Shown here in pieces: positions 9,515 through 18,019 of a stretch of DNA of 26,576 bases. Each line of letters begins with the position of its first letter. Positions within the stretch are counted from its first letter, which is position 1. The notes under the pieces were generated by a model. The model had not been told where the DNA came from, searched no databases, and worked only from the letters and a program-made list of their open reading frames with translations. The translations under genes and the position numbers were made by a program. Location: the NCBI GenBank assembly GCA_027577415.1, contig JANBQS010000202.1:1-26576 (forward strand), read 5' to 3'. Origin of the DNA: Coemansia sp. RSA 922. Taxonomy: Eukaryota > Kickxellomycota > Kickxellomycetes > Kickxellales > Kickxellaceae.

Positions 9515-11106
9515 CATCTGAGTTGCATTCTTGTGCTGGCTTATACTCAATTGCCCTCATAGCTGCAGTAAACTGGGGCAAGTCAGCTACAGCGAATGGT
9601 CTGTCTGGGAGCATCATCCCATTTTTGATAGCCACTGTAAGCACATGCCAGTCTTGCATTTTTGGCAACTGTAGGATTGACAGATCACATCAATGAGCAA
9701 TCTCACATTTCGGTCACATGACCAGTCCACTGCCTAATTGAATGATACTCTAATGTCAATGACTAGTGCTACTGTGCCATGACTTAGGTTATTTAGGAAC
9801 AGTGCATGGCACACTGGCTTAGGTTTCTTTAACTCACTTCTTATATCTTTATTATTTATTTAATACCAGACATTAGAATGGTGACTTAGGCTAATGCCAA
9901 ATAAGCTAGATACTACACATCTACACCAATAGCTCATCCAGTGCAGACATATTAAGCTTGGGGGGTGTGCTCAAGTCAGAACTGGGCAAATTGACAATAA
10001 CTGGTCCAGAATCACCATTGCTGCACATGCCAATGCACACAAGATACTCTACTTGGATCACATGGATTTTGACAAGAATCACTTCATACTCAGCAAAGGG
10101 CTTTGGCTTCAGGTCAGACAACTTTTCATAATCCTCAAGCATGGGAATTTTGGCATCCATAAATGCCTTGACAACCTTGGCAAATGTTGCATTATCATCC
10201 ATAAGACAAAAATTAAAATAAAAGCCAGGACAGGTGTGCTTGGCAGTGGGCAGGGTCTTGACAGCAAATGCTCTCTTGAAAGCAGAGTTACAGAGATCCT
10301 GGATGGTCAGAGAGATTTCATCATGGTCATATGACAAGATTGCTGGACAAGTCCATCTATGTGAGTATGATATATGTAGTGATCATGATTATGATCAAGG
10401 AATATCTAAAAGTGCAGTCCCAGCAGTTCTTATCTTTCATTGGAGTTTTCCTTAATTTATTCTAATTTATTCTTTTATAGGTCAATCTAACCAACATAAC
10501 ATATATGCTTCTCCTTGGCCATAATATTGGGAATAAGGAATAGGTCAATGTATGATACATATGTCAGGGTGGCCTGATCAATGACCTGTATGCTACTGGA
10601 TTCCCTCACACTGCTTGGGTGGTCTGTAACCTTGACATCAATATCACCCTTGGCACCATTAGTATTTTTGGCTTCATTGGAGTTATCCTTGAGTGTGTGT
10701 GAATATGTAAGGTGATGGTATTCCTCCAGGTCAAGACCATCAAACTCAACCCCATCATCAACAAGCTCAAGGTGAGAGCATAGTTGCCAAACACAGTCAT
10801 GGCTCCATTCAGGCTCAGCTTCCCCAGTTCTGGCCCAGTTACAAACCAGTGGAGCAATGTTGAAATCCCCACCAACTATGATAGTCCAACCCTTGCTTTG
10901 ATAGCAAAAAAGTAGTGAAAGGAGTGCCTTGAAAAAGCCACCCCTCTCTTTCCCAGCAGTCAGTGGCCCATGAATGTTGACTAGGAGTAGCCCAAACTCC
11001 TTGACAGTAACTAGTGTCTGACAGCTCAAACTAGTCAACAACTCCAACTCTGCACCTGCAAAGTGGCTATCCCAATGACAGCAGACTAAGATGACAGTGT
11101 CATATA

Positions 11107-11222
11107 CTGCAGTTGGAGAAATAGTCTTGGACTATTGAATAATAAAAAAGTATTGACATAATTTAGAATGTGAATAATCAGAATTGGCATTTCATACAAA
11201 GTCTGCAATATGCAGTAGAAAC
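11107..11222 (-). other. Predicted intron in the EEP-domain gene
   Basis: 116 bp, starting GTTTCT and ending CTGCAG on the minus strand. Removing it joins GHLYKI to IYDTVIL in frame inside the EEP fold. An alternative 95 bp intron ending at a TAG near 11132 is also in frame but would need a non-GT donor. Two more frame-compatible introns in this gene are 10343-10491 and 9669-9926. Confidence 0.5.
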
Positions 11223-11587
11223 TTATCTTGTAAAGGTGCCCTTTACTGCCAATAAAGAGCCTATATTCAGGTAGACTACTTGCAAACAAAGTAGGAAACA
11301 CCTTGCCACACTTTAGCTCTTGAAGGTAGACAAAATCTGGTTGTGGGTCAAGGTCATAAATGCACTCCTTTAAGTGGGTAAGCTTAGATGTGTGATAGCA
11401 GCCACTTGTCCCAATACCATGCAAATTTTGGCTCATAAAAGTCATGGAGGGGAGGGGAGTAGCATCATGCTCAGCAGGAAGGATGCCATTGGCAAAAATT
11501 GGCTGCATCCCAAGAATGTCAGAGCCAGGCAGGGGTTTGTAAACAAAAACTGACATATAAAATGGAATAAGCATAGTAAGTTCTTGC

Positions 11588-11601
11588 CTGTGGTGTTAGT
11601 A
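11588..11601 (-). other. 3' splice site with consensus branch point
   Basis: On the minus strand TACTAAC is followed six bases later by an AG (CACCACAG), matching the classical fungal branch-point and acceptor arrangement. It sits just before the first recognised exon of the EEP gene, which suggests at least one more upstream exon. Confidence 0.5.
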
Positions 11602-11750
11602 AAAAAAATAGTATCAGGGTGTGATGCAAAGTAAGTAAAACTCAAACTTTATAAGCTAAAAAAAGAGAGTAGAAAAGAAAGCAATAACTACTAGCTCTCA
11701 TCTTTTAAAAGAAAGGCATCACTCCACTCTCCTACTTTAGACACTCTCCC
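11602..11750. other. Upstream flank of the EEP gene
   Basis: AT-rich, CpG-free sequence between the acceptor site and the LTR relic. It should hold the upstream intron and perhaps a short first exon on the minus strand, but I could not identify one. Confidence 0.3.
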
Positions 11751-11961
11751 TATTAGATAGTAAAATAGAGCATGTTTGTAATAAAGAATGTAAAAAACAG
11801 AGTTAAGCTAACTAGAGAAACCATTCAACATTTAATGTGCTGTCATGCACACTTATAAATGCTACGTCATCTAGCATCACTCCTAATCCCAATCAGCCAA
11901 TCTGCTTGATGGCATCCTGTAAATGGATGGAACAGGCCAACTAAACAAACACTATCCAACA
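11751..11961 (-). repeat. Diverged LTR of the same chromovirus family (solo or truncated)
   Basis: 211 bp in reverse orientation, from TATTAGATAG to CTATCCAACA, aligning along its whole length with the 215 bp LTRs of the intact element. It is flanked on both sides by CTCCC (11746-11750 and 11962-11966), which would be the target duplication of a solo LTR. However, the bases to the right, read on the minus strand, also resemble the intact element's purine-tract region (a TGGTT...GGGAG sequence), so it could be a truncated copy. It keeps one CpG (11865), at a site where both intact LTRs have lost theirs. Confidence 0.8.
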
Positions 11962-12162
11962 CTCCCTTTCTAAACCAGCCAATGACTACTCCAGAGGAGG
12001 GTCTGATGGTCCATCAGCCCATCAGTCCATGTGTGTACAAATCAGATCCACCATGATTTACTAATATTCCTTTCAATTTACTATGAGGGTTAAGCACATC
12101 TGTGCAAATGTCCAAAAAACTAAAGACTATCCTGAGATTTCATAGTAGAGAGCAGATTGTAA

Positions 12163-12279
12163 GGTTCTGAATTTTTTGGGTGGGATGGTTTTGCTGTGTT
12201 TAGATACATATTCTCCACAGAAGTAGAGAATATGTGACTAAATACAATAAAATTGGATCACACAAAAAAAGGCAGAACC
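12163..12279. repeat. 117 bp foldback (MITE-like) sequence
   Basis: The left arm 12163-12215 starts GGTTCTG and ends ACATATTCTC. The right arm 12226-12279 is its imperfect reverse complement, ending CAGAACC, with a 10-base loop. The inner 17 bases match at all but two positions and the outer seven are perfect; the middle is weaker. No convincing target duplication is visible. It could be a miniature inverted-repeat element or a remnant of one. Confidence 0.5.
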
Positions 12280-12902
12280 CAAGGGGACCTTGGGTGACAA
12301 GGAACCTTTTTAAAAAAACTATAGTTTTTGTAGCCACTCATGTCTTTTCATGCTGCTAGAAACCTAATAGTGCTCAAAATATCACCTGAATCACAAATTA
12401 CTGAAATCACAGCTATGTTTAGAAAGTAAGTTGGTAATTTCAGGTATCAAGATGACCCCCTATATAAAGGTCTGCACCTCAGCAACCATAGAGTAGCTAT
12501 TATTGATTACCTTTATGCTTATAGCTTTTATTTATTTAAAATATGAGATGTAAGGAATGGTGAACATTGGCATTCTGCCACTAGCAAAGTCACACATACT
12601 AAACTACAACTGTGCTTTTGCAATAGAGGCAGAGTAGAGTAGTGTAGCTAATCAAAGACTTTAAGTGTCAATAAATAGTATATGGAAAGGTTAATGAAAA
12701 GAAATGAACTTACCCAGTCAAATGTGCACTATATCCAAAGTGTAAAACAAAACAGTGCACTGTGAAAACTAAACTGAGCAGAATCAAGAAATAGGACAAT
12801 AGAACTGAGATTCAAAAAGGAATATTTAACAATTACTAACACTGTCAGAGAAAATATTATACAAGAAAAATATTACCAATAATGAGAAAAAGAAGAATCA
12901 AC

Positions 12903-12907
12903 AAAAA
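12903..12907 (-). terminator. RNA polymerase III terminator for tRNA-Leu
   Basis: A run of five T on the minus strand, four bases after the tRNA 3' end, the standard Pol III stop signal. Confidence 0.75.
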
Positions 12908-12910
12908 GTT

Positions 12911-13000
12911 GCTTGGAGTGGGATTTGAACCCACGCCTCTCACGAGACCCGAAAGCTCTTTCCTTGAGTCGGGCGCCTTAGACCACTCGGCCATCCAAGC
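12911..13000 (-). tRNA. tRNA-Leu(CAA) with a 9-base intron
   Basis: The minus strand folds into a complete cloverleaf: acceptor GCTTGGA with TCCAAGC, D arm GCC...GGC with AGTGGTCTAA, anticodon stem CCCGA with TCGGG, a long class II variable arm (TCTCGTGAGAGGC), and T arm GTGGGTTCAAATCCCAC. The anticodon CAA is at 12964-12966. The anticodon loop is nine bases too long, so an intron of about GAAAGAGCT (12954-12962) lies after position 37, as is usual for fungal tRNA-Leu(CAA). It marks the right edge of the CpG-free block, since the tRNA keeps several CpGs. Confidence 0.95.
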
Positions 13001-13350
13001 TGTTTTTTGAGCTAACTCTCAGACTTTTTCATGTTTGGATCCTACTTGGCATGTATATAAGTGAAAGTCAATATTACTTGTGATAATATTGCGTCTGCTT
13101 AGAAACAGCGCCCCTTCAACATCTAGCTTTGAGTGACGCTTCTCCTAGCTCAATGACTATATAGAGAAACCTGATTTTATCTGAGCATAGGCAATCTATC
13201 GTATGTTCTTTGGAGATGTGAAGCATTAGCCTCAATGCTTAAAAATTGTGCCAATAAAGCAGCACACTGTCTTTTTTGTTCTGGTAGAATAAGTCATCCA
13301 CATTCCTTTGTTATTCAATAGGTACACGCTTTTCACCATTCCATTTCCTT
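13001..13350. other. Intergenic spacer
   Basis: No gene is recognised. CpG dinucleotides reappear here (for example near 13092 and 13109), in contrast to the left side of the tRNA gene. Confidence 0.5.
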
Positions 13351-13711
13351 TATTATTAGTTTATACTTTCAACTTATAACTGTATTATATACCAACTAGT
13401 CGCTATCAATTGCACAATTATTTTTGACAGTTGCTCGACATGGCACCACCAAATGGTCATATCCTAACTGGAAGACCAGGATGCCAAGCACTTGTAGCCG
13501 CTAGGCCTTGAGACCATCAAGCCCCACAGCTGGAGAAATTCAGTGTCTTCAGCACGCTGTCCAGCGGCAAGTATATTTTAAAGAGTTGCTACTCCATATC
13601 ATGGGCGAGATTCCCTGTACACATGCTATTGTGCTTACAACATCCTCAAAGGAACATCAATAGTCGAATGGCTCAACACCAGTATACAGGTCACCACAGA
13701 CCTGACAATAG
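13351..13711 (+). repeat. Dispersed repeat, left arm of a 361 bp inverted pair
   Basis: The reverse complement of 26216-26576, gap-free over 361 bp with about 29 differences (about 92% identity by hand count). The first 75 or so bases are identical. Both copies have stops in all readings I tried, so the repeat is probably non-coding. The match to the other copy ends sharply at 13711. The left limit is set only by the window end, so the repeat may be longer. No known element type is recognised. Confidence 0.85.
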
Positions 13712-14102
13712 TTGTGATTAAACCAAGTTTTAACATAGGCATTATTGCCATCTCTACAGACAAAGAGAGTCAAGAACATCTGTGCAGGAAGAGTTCTTTA
13801 GCTAATTTTTGGCGTATCTTTTTATTATATTCTATAACGTCCAAGTCACTAAAAAGATACCAACATTGGAGCTATCATGGTAAAAAAAAAATGGATATTG
13901 TTTATTGAAACTAGTTCGTATATTATCATACAAAAGACTGTTGAAGAAAAGTACTAGCTACAGGTTATTTCGTAAGAAGAAAGGCCATGGGGCAGCATAT
14001 TGGGCAATAAGTTAAAAAGTGAATAGGGCGCGAAAATCGGCAAACCCACCTTGGAAACAAAGAGGGGTAAGCTACCTTGCCTATCTCTAAACTGGTTTAC
14101 CA
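13712..14102. other. Intergenic spacer
   Basis: AT-rich, ending in the 3' flank of the small secreted-protein gene. The short frame at 13714-13908 starts at the repeat edge and shows no domain, so I do not call a gene. Confidence 0.45.
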
Positions 14103-14405
14103 CTAAAAGTTAAAAGTGCGATATGCCTTGATATGACTTGCCGTTTTAATGAACTCCCCATCTCCAAGTATGTCAGCCAAGACGACTGTCTTGCATGATG
14201 AGTCGCTGTAGTATTTGGTCGCACCACCTGTGGATGATGCCTCATTATTAGGGCCATGGAACTTGCGGCCAACACGGTGACAGTAGTCGTCATTGGAGTA
14301 GTAAGTCTCTTTTTTTCCATCTGCGTTTCGAAGAGTAATTTCACGAGTAGCATGGCAAAGCGCCAAGATACAGCTGAGGATGGCTAGAATAACAAAGAAG
14401 CGCAT
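14103..14405 (-). CDS. Small predicted secreted protein
   Basis: A 100-residue frame beginning with a clear signal peptide (MRFFVILAILSCILALCHA), with probable cleavage after about residue 19. The mature part is about 80 residues, polar, Tyr/Asp/Gly-rich, with two cysteines (in DDYCHRV and DSSCKTV) that could form one disulfide. Its spacing of beta-strand-like segments (EITLRNADGKKETYY, TVVLAD) recalls small crystallin-like or killer-toxin-fold secreted proteins, but this is only an impression; I do not recognise a family. The ATG at 14405 is the first in frame. A TATAAA on the minus strand (14545-14550) lies about 140 bp upstream. It stands alone in a gene-poor stretch. Confidence 0.65.
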   Translation of the reverse strand: MRFFVILAILSCILALCHATREITLRNADGKKETYYSNDDYCHRVGRKFHGPNNEASSTGGATKYYSDSSCKTVVLADILGDGEFIKTASHIKAYRTFNF

Positions 14406-14675
14406 GACTATGATTTTGAATTGAGTTTAAATGCGGTGAGCCTGAGTGAGTGTAAGTGCAAATGTTTGAGGTGAAGATGGTGATAGGATAGCGTGTGAAT
14501 TTGTAGATAATTTTTTGACCAAGACAGCAGCAGCTGAGTGGAACTTTATACCAAAACCCGAAAGCAATTGAGTAAAGTCAGACTCTAGAAAAATTGGAGA
14601 GAAGTGGGGTTTCAGAGGAGGGAGCTTTGTAGGCATACAAAGCACAATGTATCTACTTTGTGTGACACGGATACC

Positions 14676-14713
14676 TTGTACCCTTTGCGTGCAAAGGTCA
14701 GTAAAGGGTACAA
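14676..14713. repeat. Perfect 11 bp inverted repeat
   Basis: TTGTACCCTTT (14676-14686) and AAAGGGTACAA (14703-14713) are exact reverse complements with a 16-base spacer. The spacer side also allows a competing small hairpin (CTTTGC with GCAAAG). It lies about 270-310 bp upstream of the secreted-protein start codon and may be a binding site; there is no direct proof. Confidence 0.5.
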
Positions 14714-14915
14714 TTGGAAAACCATGATCTCTAAAGACTACAACGACATAATAAAGAGCAAAAACTCCTGTGCTTGGCTTTTAAAATGTGTTTTAAAAGA
14801 GCACCACTTTCCTTTCCCTACAAAGACTAACGACATGTAAAAGAAGCTAAAAATAAAAGTTATCTTCTAGTTATTTCTATTATGCACCTTTCGAACACAC
14901 AGTTCTCATTACAAA

Positions 14916-14920
<5 letters not shown>

Positions 14921-14958
<38 letters not shown>
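14921..14958 (+). repeat. (AG)n microsatellite
   Basis: An uninterrupted run of about 19 AG units. A simple repeat likely to be length-variable. Confidence 0.95.
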
Positions 14959-14959
<1 letters not shown>

Positions 14960-15574
14960 ATGGAAAAGCGTTTAGACTTTTGGCAGAACACTCTTAGTAC
15001 TTACGCTTAGTATCATGCAAACCGTCCTTTGGTAATTGATCCAGCGAGATTCAAGGAATCTATGTTTTGGACAGCTAGTTTCTTTTGCACAGTCGTGACT
15101 TTAACGAAATAGGCGATGGCGTATTTATTCTCATGAATCGCAAATTCGTTTCCATCCTGTCTGTGTGTACAGCATGTGGGAACTCATCAAGGTTGTGTGA
15201 CTTGCCGGCAGATGATTTGGAAGCAGTTAGTCCATGTTGGCCGCTTCGGGCAAGCGGGGGAGTGGACATGCTGATCTTCCGTCCACCTATTCAGTTTGCG
15301 TCGGCTTGCATAAGTGTTGCTCTGCCGAGTGCCCTTATTCCGACCCCATACCGGCGTGTGTAGATGCACCCACATGGCTCAAACAAGCCATCACTTTGAC
15401 TTAAACACGCGTGTAATGGAATGAGCGAGGCGGATCTGCCAGGAAGTACTGCCGCAGATGGTCAGAATTGAAAATACGCTTCTTGACAGAAGACGTGTGT
15501 ATGAGAAATCGTATTGGACTAGTTTCATATTATTTGTGAGATACTTTAGAATTATAAGCTACACATATTCCGCC

Positions 15575-15995
15575 CTTGTCTCATAGAGACATAGGTAGGA
15601 GCTCACCTGCTAATGATAATCAACGATATCTTTATCCTGTGTTCTTCCCAGAAATGTCTCCTGAACGGTTCTTGGGTAATAGATGAGTAGCCACAAATGT
15701 GACAGAAAAAAGTGTCCCGACTTTCAAGATTGGTATCTTGCATGTTTAGCGCAGAAATTGTCGAATAATTAAACGAGTCGTTGTAAGAGGCAATTGTTGT
15801 AGGTGATAAAAGAAAGTGGTTGACGTATTCTTGCAGTATCGTCAGAGAAGGAATGTGTCCTTTAAATAGGAAAATGATTATATGTGCTTTCATCCTGGTA
15901 GACTTGCGACAATAGTCAAATGTCAGGTGAGTACTCCCGCATTATCAGGCGTCATGTCATATGAACACCTCAGTGCTCCTTATCAAAATATGAGC
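15575..15995. repeat. Segmental duplication, copy 1
   Basis: Similar to about 18020-18450 in the same orientation. It covers the small zinc-finger frame and its upstream flank; the best-conserved part is around 15889-15995 against 18345-18450. Boundaries are approximate. Confidence 0.7.
15603..15893 (-). CDS. Small single C2H2 zinc-finger protein (copy 1)
   Basis: A 96-residue frame from the ATG at 15893 (start MKAH). Its only recognisable module is one canonical C2H2 finger near the C-terminus, CHICGYSSITQEPFRRHFWEEH, with CX2CX12HX4H spacing. The N-terminal 60 residues are hydrophobic/Ser-Thr-rich and unassigned. It has a diverged, broken paralogue at 18058-18349, and similarity extends about 110 bp upstream of the start, so a DNA segment of roughly 400 bp was duplicated. 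The conserved start and finger suggest a real coding sequence, perhaps one exon of a larger gene. DNA binding is only a family-level guess. Confidence 0.5.
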   Translation of the reverse strand: MKAHIIIFLFKGHIPSLTILQEYVNHFLLSPTTIASYNDSFNYSTISALNMQDTNLESRDTFFCHICGYSSITQEPFRRHFWEEHRIKISLIIISR

Positions 15996-16285
15996 CGAAA
16001 ATAAGTTCTCACCAAGCATATCGAGGTAATGAGATATTATTACCACACACTCCAATTAATATAGCGAGTACGTTCTCTTCCAGAATTGCGCATAGCTACA
16101 GGTGAATCCAACTGGTCATCTTAAAGCGGCTCTTCCCTCACGAGCCTACTCAATGTCCACTCTTAGATATATTCCACACGTAGAGCGTACAGATACTCTT
16201 ATTTTTATTGAGTATAGATTGTCAGTAGTTTATTGTCAAGATGTTGCAAATCTTAATAGCTGAGACGGACAGGCAGGCACGATTA
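15996..16285. other. Intergenic spacer
   Basis: AT-rich sequence without a recognised gene or repeat. Confidence 0.4.
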
Positions 16286-16480
16286 CGTTGTCACGAGGAA
16301 TAATGGCACTTTTTTCAGCTTATGTTCAAAAATCAGTGTAATTCTATCTGAAGCAGTTCCCCCAAACTTCATTCCACACGTTAGGCAAGTAAACTCCTGC
16401 TTGCTATCTGGTGTAGGGGGCTTGTTTCCATAGTCTATACTCGGGTATTGTAAATGTCGCCAGAGATAGTGGCAGATGGG
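16286..16480 (-). pseudogene. Zinc-finger-like open fragment (possibly BED-type remnant)
   Basis: A stop-to-stop frame of 65 codons without a usable start. It contains YLWRHLQYP, then FTCLTCGMKFGG and, 17 residues after the second Cys, a His in IFEHKLKK. The W-x-H-L plus CxxC plus late His pattern resembles BED-type fingers of hAT transposases, but the match is loose. It could be an exon or a transposase relic. I call it only as a fragment. Confidence 0.3.
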
Positions 16481-17179
16481 TTATATAAAATGATAGACTC
16501 TAGTACTATTCGCCTAATCTAGGGATGGGTAGCCTCATTATTTTATACCAGCTTAGCGCCATCTCATAGCTCAATATTATGCCACCTTCTTAGCAACCGT
16601 AGCGGACTCACGTTTGGTTTCCTTTACAAACAATAAACGTCATTTCGCCCTCTCTATTCCTGGAAACTGTGGGGTTTCTTATTCATGCAATAGAGCAGCC
16701 TGATGATCCCCTGACTGTCTGCACGTGGAGCAAAGCAGATGGGCAATTGTGACATGGAGGCAAACCTCTATGCCCACCCGCACAACAACAGCGATGATAC
16801 AGGTTGAATATATGTCTAATTGTTCTCATTCCTTCTCGCACAATAAGCAAGCATATGCAAAATGGCTCGTGTGCTCTATACTATCGCTCTTTGTCTGCAT
16901 ACACTGTAATCACTTAGACATGGTAAACCTACAGCGGAATACTTCGAGTCAGACACATAATGCAGCCATTATAAGATCTTTTTAGGAGTATATTTGGTGA
17001 GATCCACACTATTTCATAATTTGTAGGTGTAGACATGGCTTGAGTGCACAGTGGTATGTAGTATCTATGTTTGATATATTTGTGCTCATAATCGCTGTCC
17101 AGTACGTAGATTTATTGTCGATAGATTTAAAACAAAAGAAAGGTGTACGTCCTAGCTATTTGGGTGGTTTGGGGGTAGA
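16481..17179. other. Gene-less spacer
   Basis: No convincing coding region. A short plus-strand frame at 16725-16985 has no domain and is not called. Confidence 0.4.
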
Positions 17180-17383
17180 TTACTCCATTGACCATTTGAG
17201 ACAGTAGCGATCATGGATTTCCAAACCTTTTTTGGTACTGAAGTCTCGCCCACATCGGCCACATTTCACCCAGTTAGTATCGCTAGTAGATTTATCCATA
17301 GACCATTTGCAGCAAAGGGGAACATGTGTGTTTAAACCTTTCTCGGTTTTGTAGGCACAACTGCATAGGTCACATTTAAACAT
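17180..17383 (-). CDS. Small protein with two tandem C2HC zinc fingers
   Basis: From the ATG at 17383 the frame gives 67 residues made almost entirely of two repeats with identical spacing CX2CX12HX3C: CDLCSCAYKTEKGLNTHVPLC and CGRCGRDFSTKKGLEIHDRYC, each followed by KWSM(D/E). The second looks like a duplicate of the first. The frame is open to about 17510 upstream but lacks an ATG there, so an upstream exon could be joined by splicing. A finger with Gly-Leu-x-x-H resembles the C2H2 fingers found in fungal proteins and in retrotransposon N-termini. Its function is unknown, and it may be an exon of a larger or decayed gene. Confidence 0.5.
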   Translation of the reverse strand: MFKCDLCSCAYKTEKGLNTHVPLCCKWSMDKSTSDTNWVKCGRCGRDFSTKKGLEIHDRYCLKWSME

Positions 17384-17485
17384 GTTAGGGCTAGGCGACT
17401 TGAGATTCTGATAGTCGCTGGGCGTTGATACGGAGGCAGTTGGGCTGCTAGTGATAATGGAGAAAGAGATGTGCACTTTTTGCAA

Positions 17486-18019
17486 CTGCTTAAGGAGTGC
17501 CGGCGACCTCCAGTCATTTTATGTCAGCCCAGTGCTCTAATTTAGCAATTGAAAAATTTTGGAACTTGCCTATCGCCCCATGACCACCACGAAATCCACT
17601 TCACCCATCAGACATTATGATGGTAATCGCTCTACACATGGATAGTACAACATGTATCCATTGCAAGAGCCATGCCTTTGGTATGGATGGGTGCACCCCT
17701 CGCACCCTGTGCCACCCTCAGTGGTGTCATAGTTGGTGGTGGATGGAGGCAGTCAACATATTTGGAGCGCCCAAAAGAGTGTAGAAGGACTACCTCGCGG
17801 GGAGTCTGTTTATGCATAGCAATCTGCCCAATCCCTTGCCCATCTTCTACCGTGGTCTAACTTCTGTTAAGGGCAGGACTCTACCCAGTCTGGTTATCGC
17901 TGGGGCGCTACATCACATAACTCTTCTACTTTTGTAGGAGTCATGGTAGCGTTCAAGCATTACAGTATAAATTGACCCCTACGGGGAATTTGTATGGTAT
18001 TTATTTAAAGTTACACAAA
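17486..18019. other. Gene-less spacer
   Basis: Overlapping short frames on both strands at 17632-17860 are shadows of each other without a domain. Nothing else is recognised. Confidence 0.4.

Larger units (their letters stand above)
9510..11587 (-). pseudogene. EEP-fold (AP-endonuclease-like) multi-exon gene or element, upstream exons
   Basis: I can place four exons by frame-compatible GT-AG introns: 11223-11587, 10492-11106, 9927-10342 and 9510-9668 (continuing at 3613-3299 beyond the chromovirus). Together they give about 620 codons. The fold is the endonuclease/exonuclease/phosphatase type: MSQNLHGI with the metal-binding Asn region, FVYLQELKCG with the catalytic Glu, LLVNIHGP, IIVGGDFNIAP with the Asp/Asn pair, and YDHDEI as the terminal DH pair. 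That matches DNase I/AP-endonuclease-like enzymes and the endonucleases of LINE elements, but no reverse transcriptase follows. The parts after the EEP fold (9927-10342 and the last exon) are unrecognised. An upstream exon is likely, because 11588 is preceded by a 3' splice site. The whole region lacks CpG. It could be a repeated host gene or a non-autonomous element. Confidence 0.65.
11967..12910. other. CpG-free, gene-less spacer
   Basis: No coding region is recognised. The sequence has no CpG at all from the LTR relic to the tRNA gene. It holds a foldback sequence at 12163-12279 and an adjoining perfect 8 bp hairpin (ACCCAAGG/CCTTGGGT, 12277-12295). The rest is A/T-rich sequence without a clear feature. 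Confidence 0.6.
14406..15602. other. Gene-poor spacer with promoter elements, palindrome and microsatellite
   Basis: It holds the probable promoter of the secreted-protein gene (TATAAA on the minus strand at 14545-14550), a perfect 11 bp inverted repeat (14676-14713) and a GA microsatellite (14921-14958). Short frames at 15075-15375 overlap on both strands and show no domain, so I see no gene there. Confidence 0.45.

Noticed and set aside
9770..9900. Three imperfect copies of a GACTTAGG-type sequence as a SINE or MITE
   Set aside because: The copies are short and irregular, lie in a predicted intron, and have no terminal structure or target duplication.
12911..13000. tRNA-Leu gene as an integration site marker for a large mobile island
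   Set aside because: No partial tRNA copy or integrase gene of that type is nearby; this is a nuclear fungal region and the only integrase belongs to the LTR element.
15075..15375. Overlapping open frames on both strands as coding genes
   Set aside because: No start context, domain or composition bias separates them; the two strands shadow each other.
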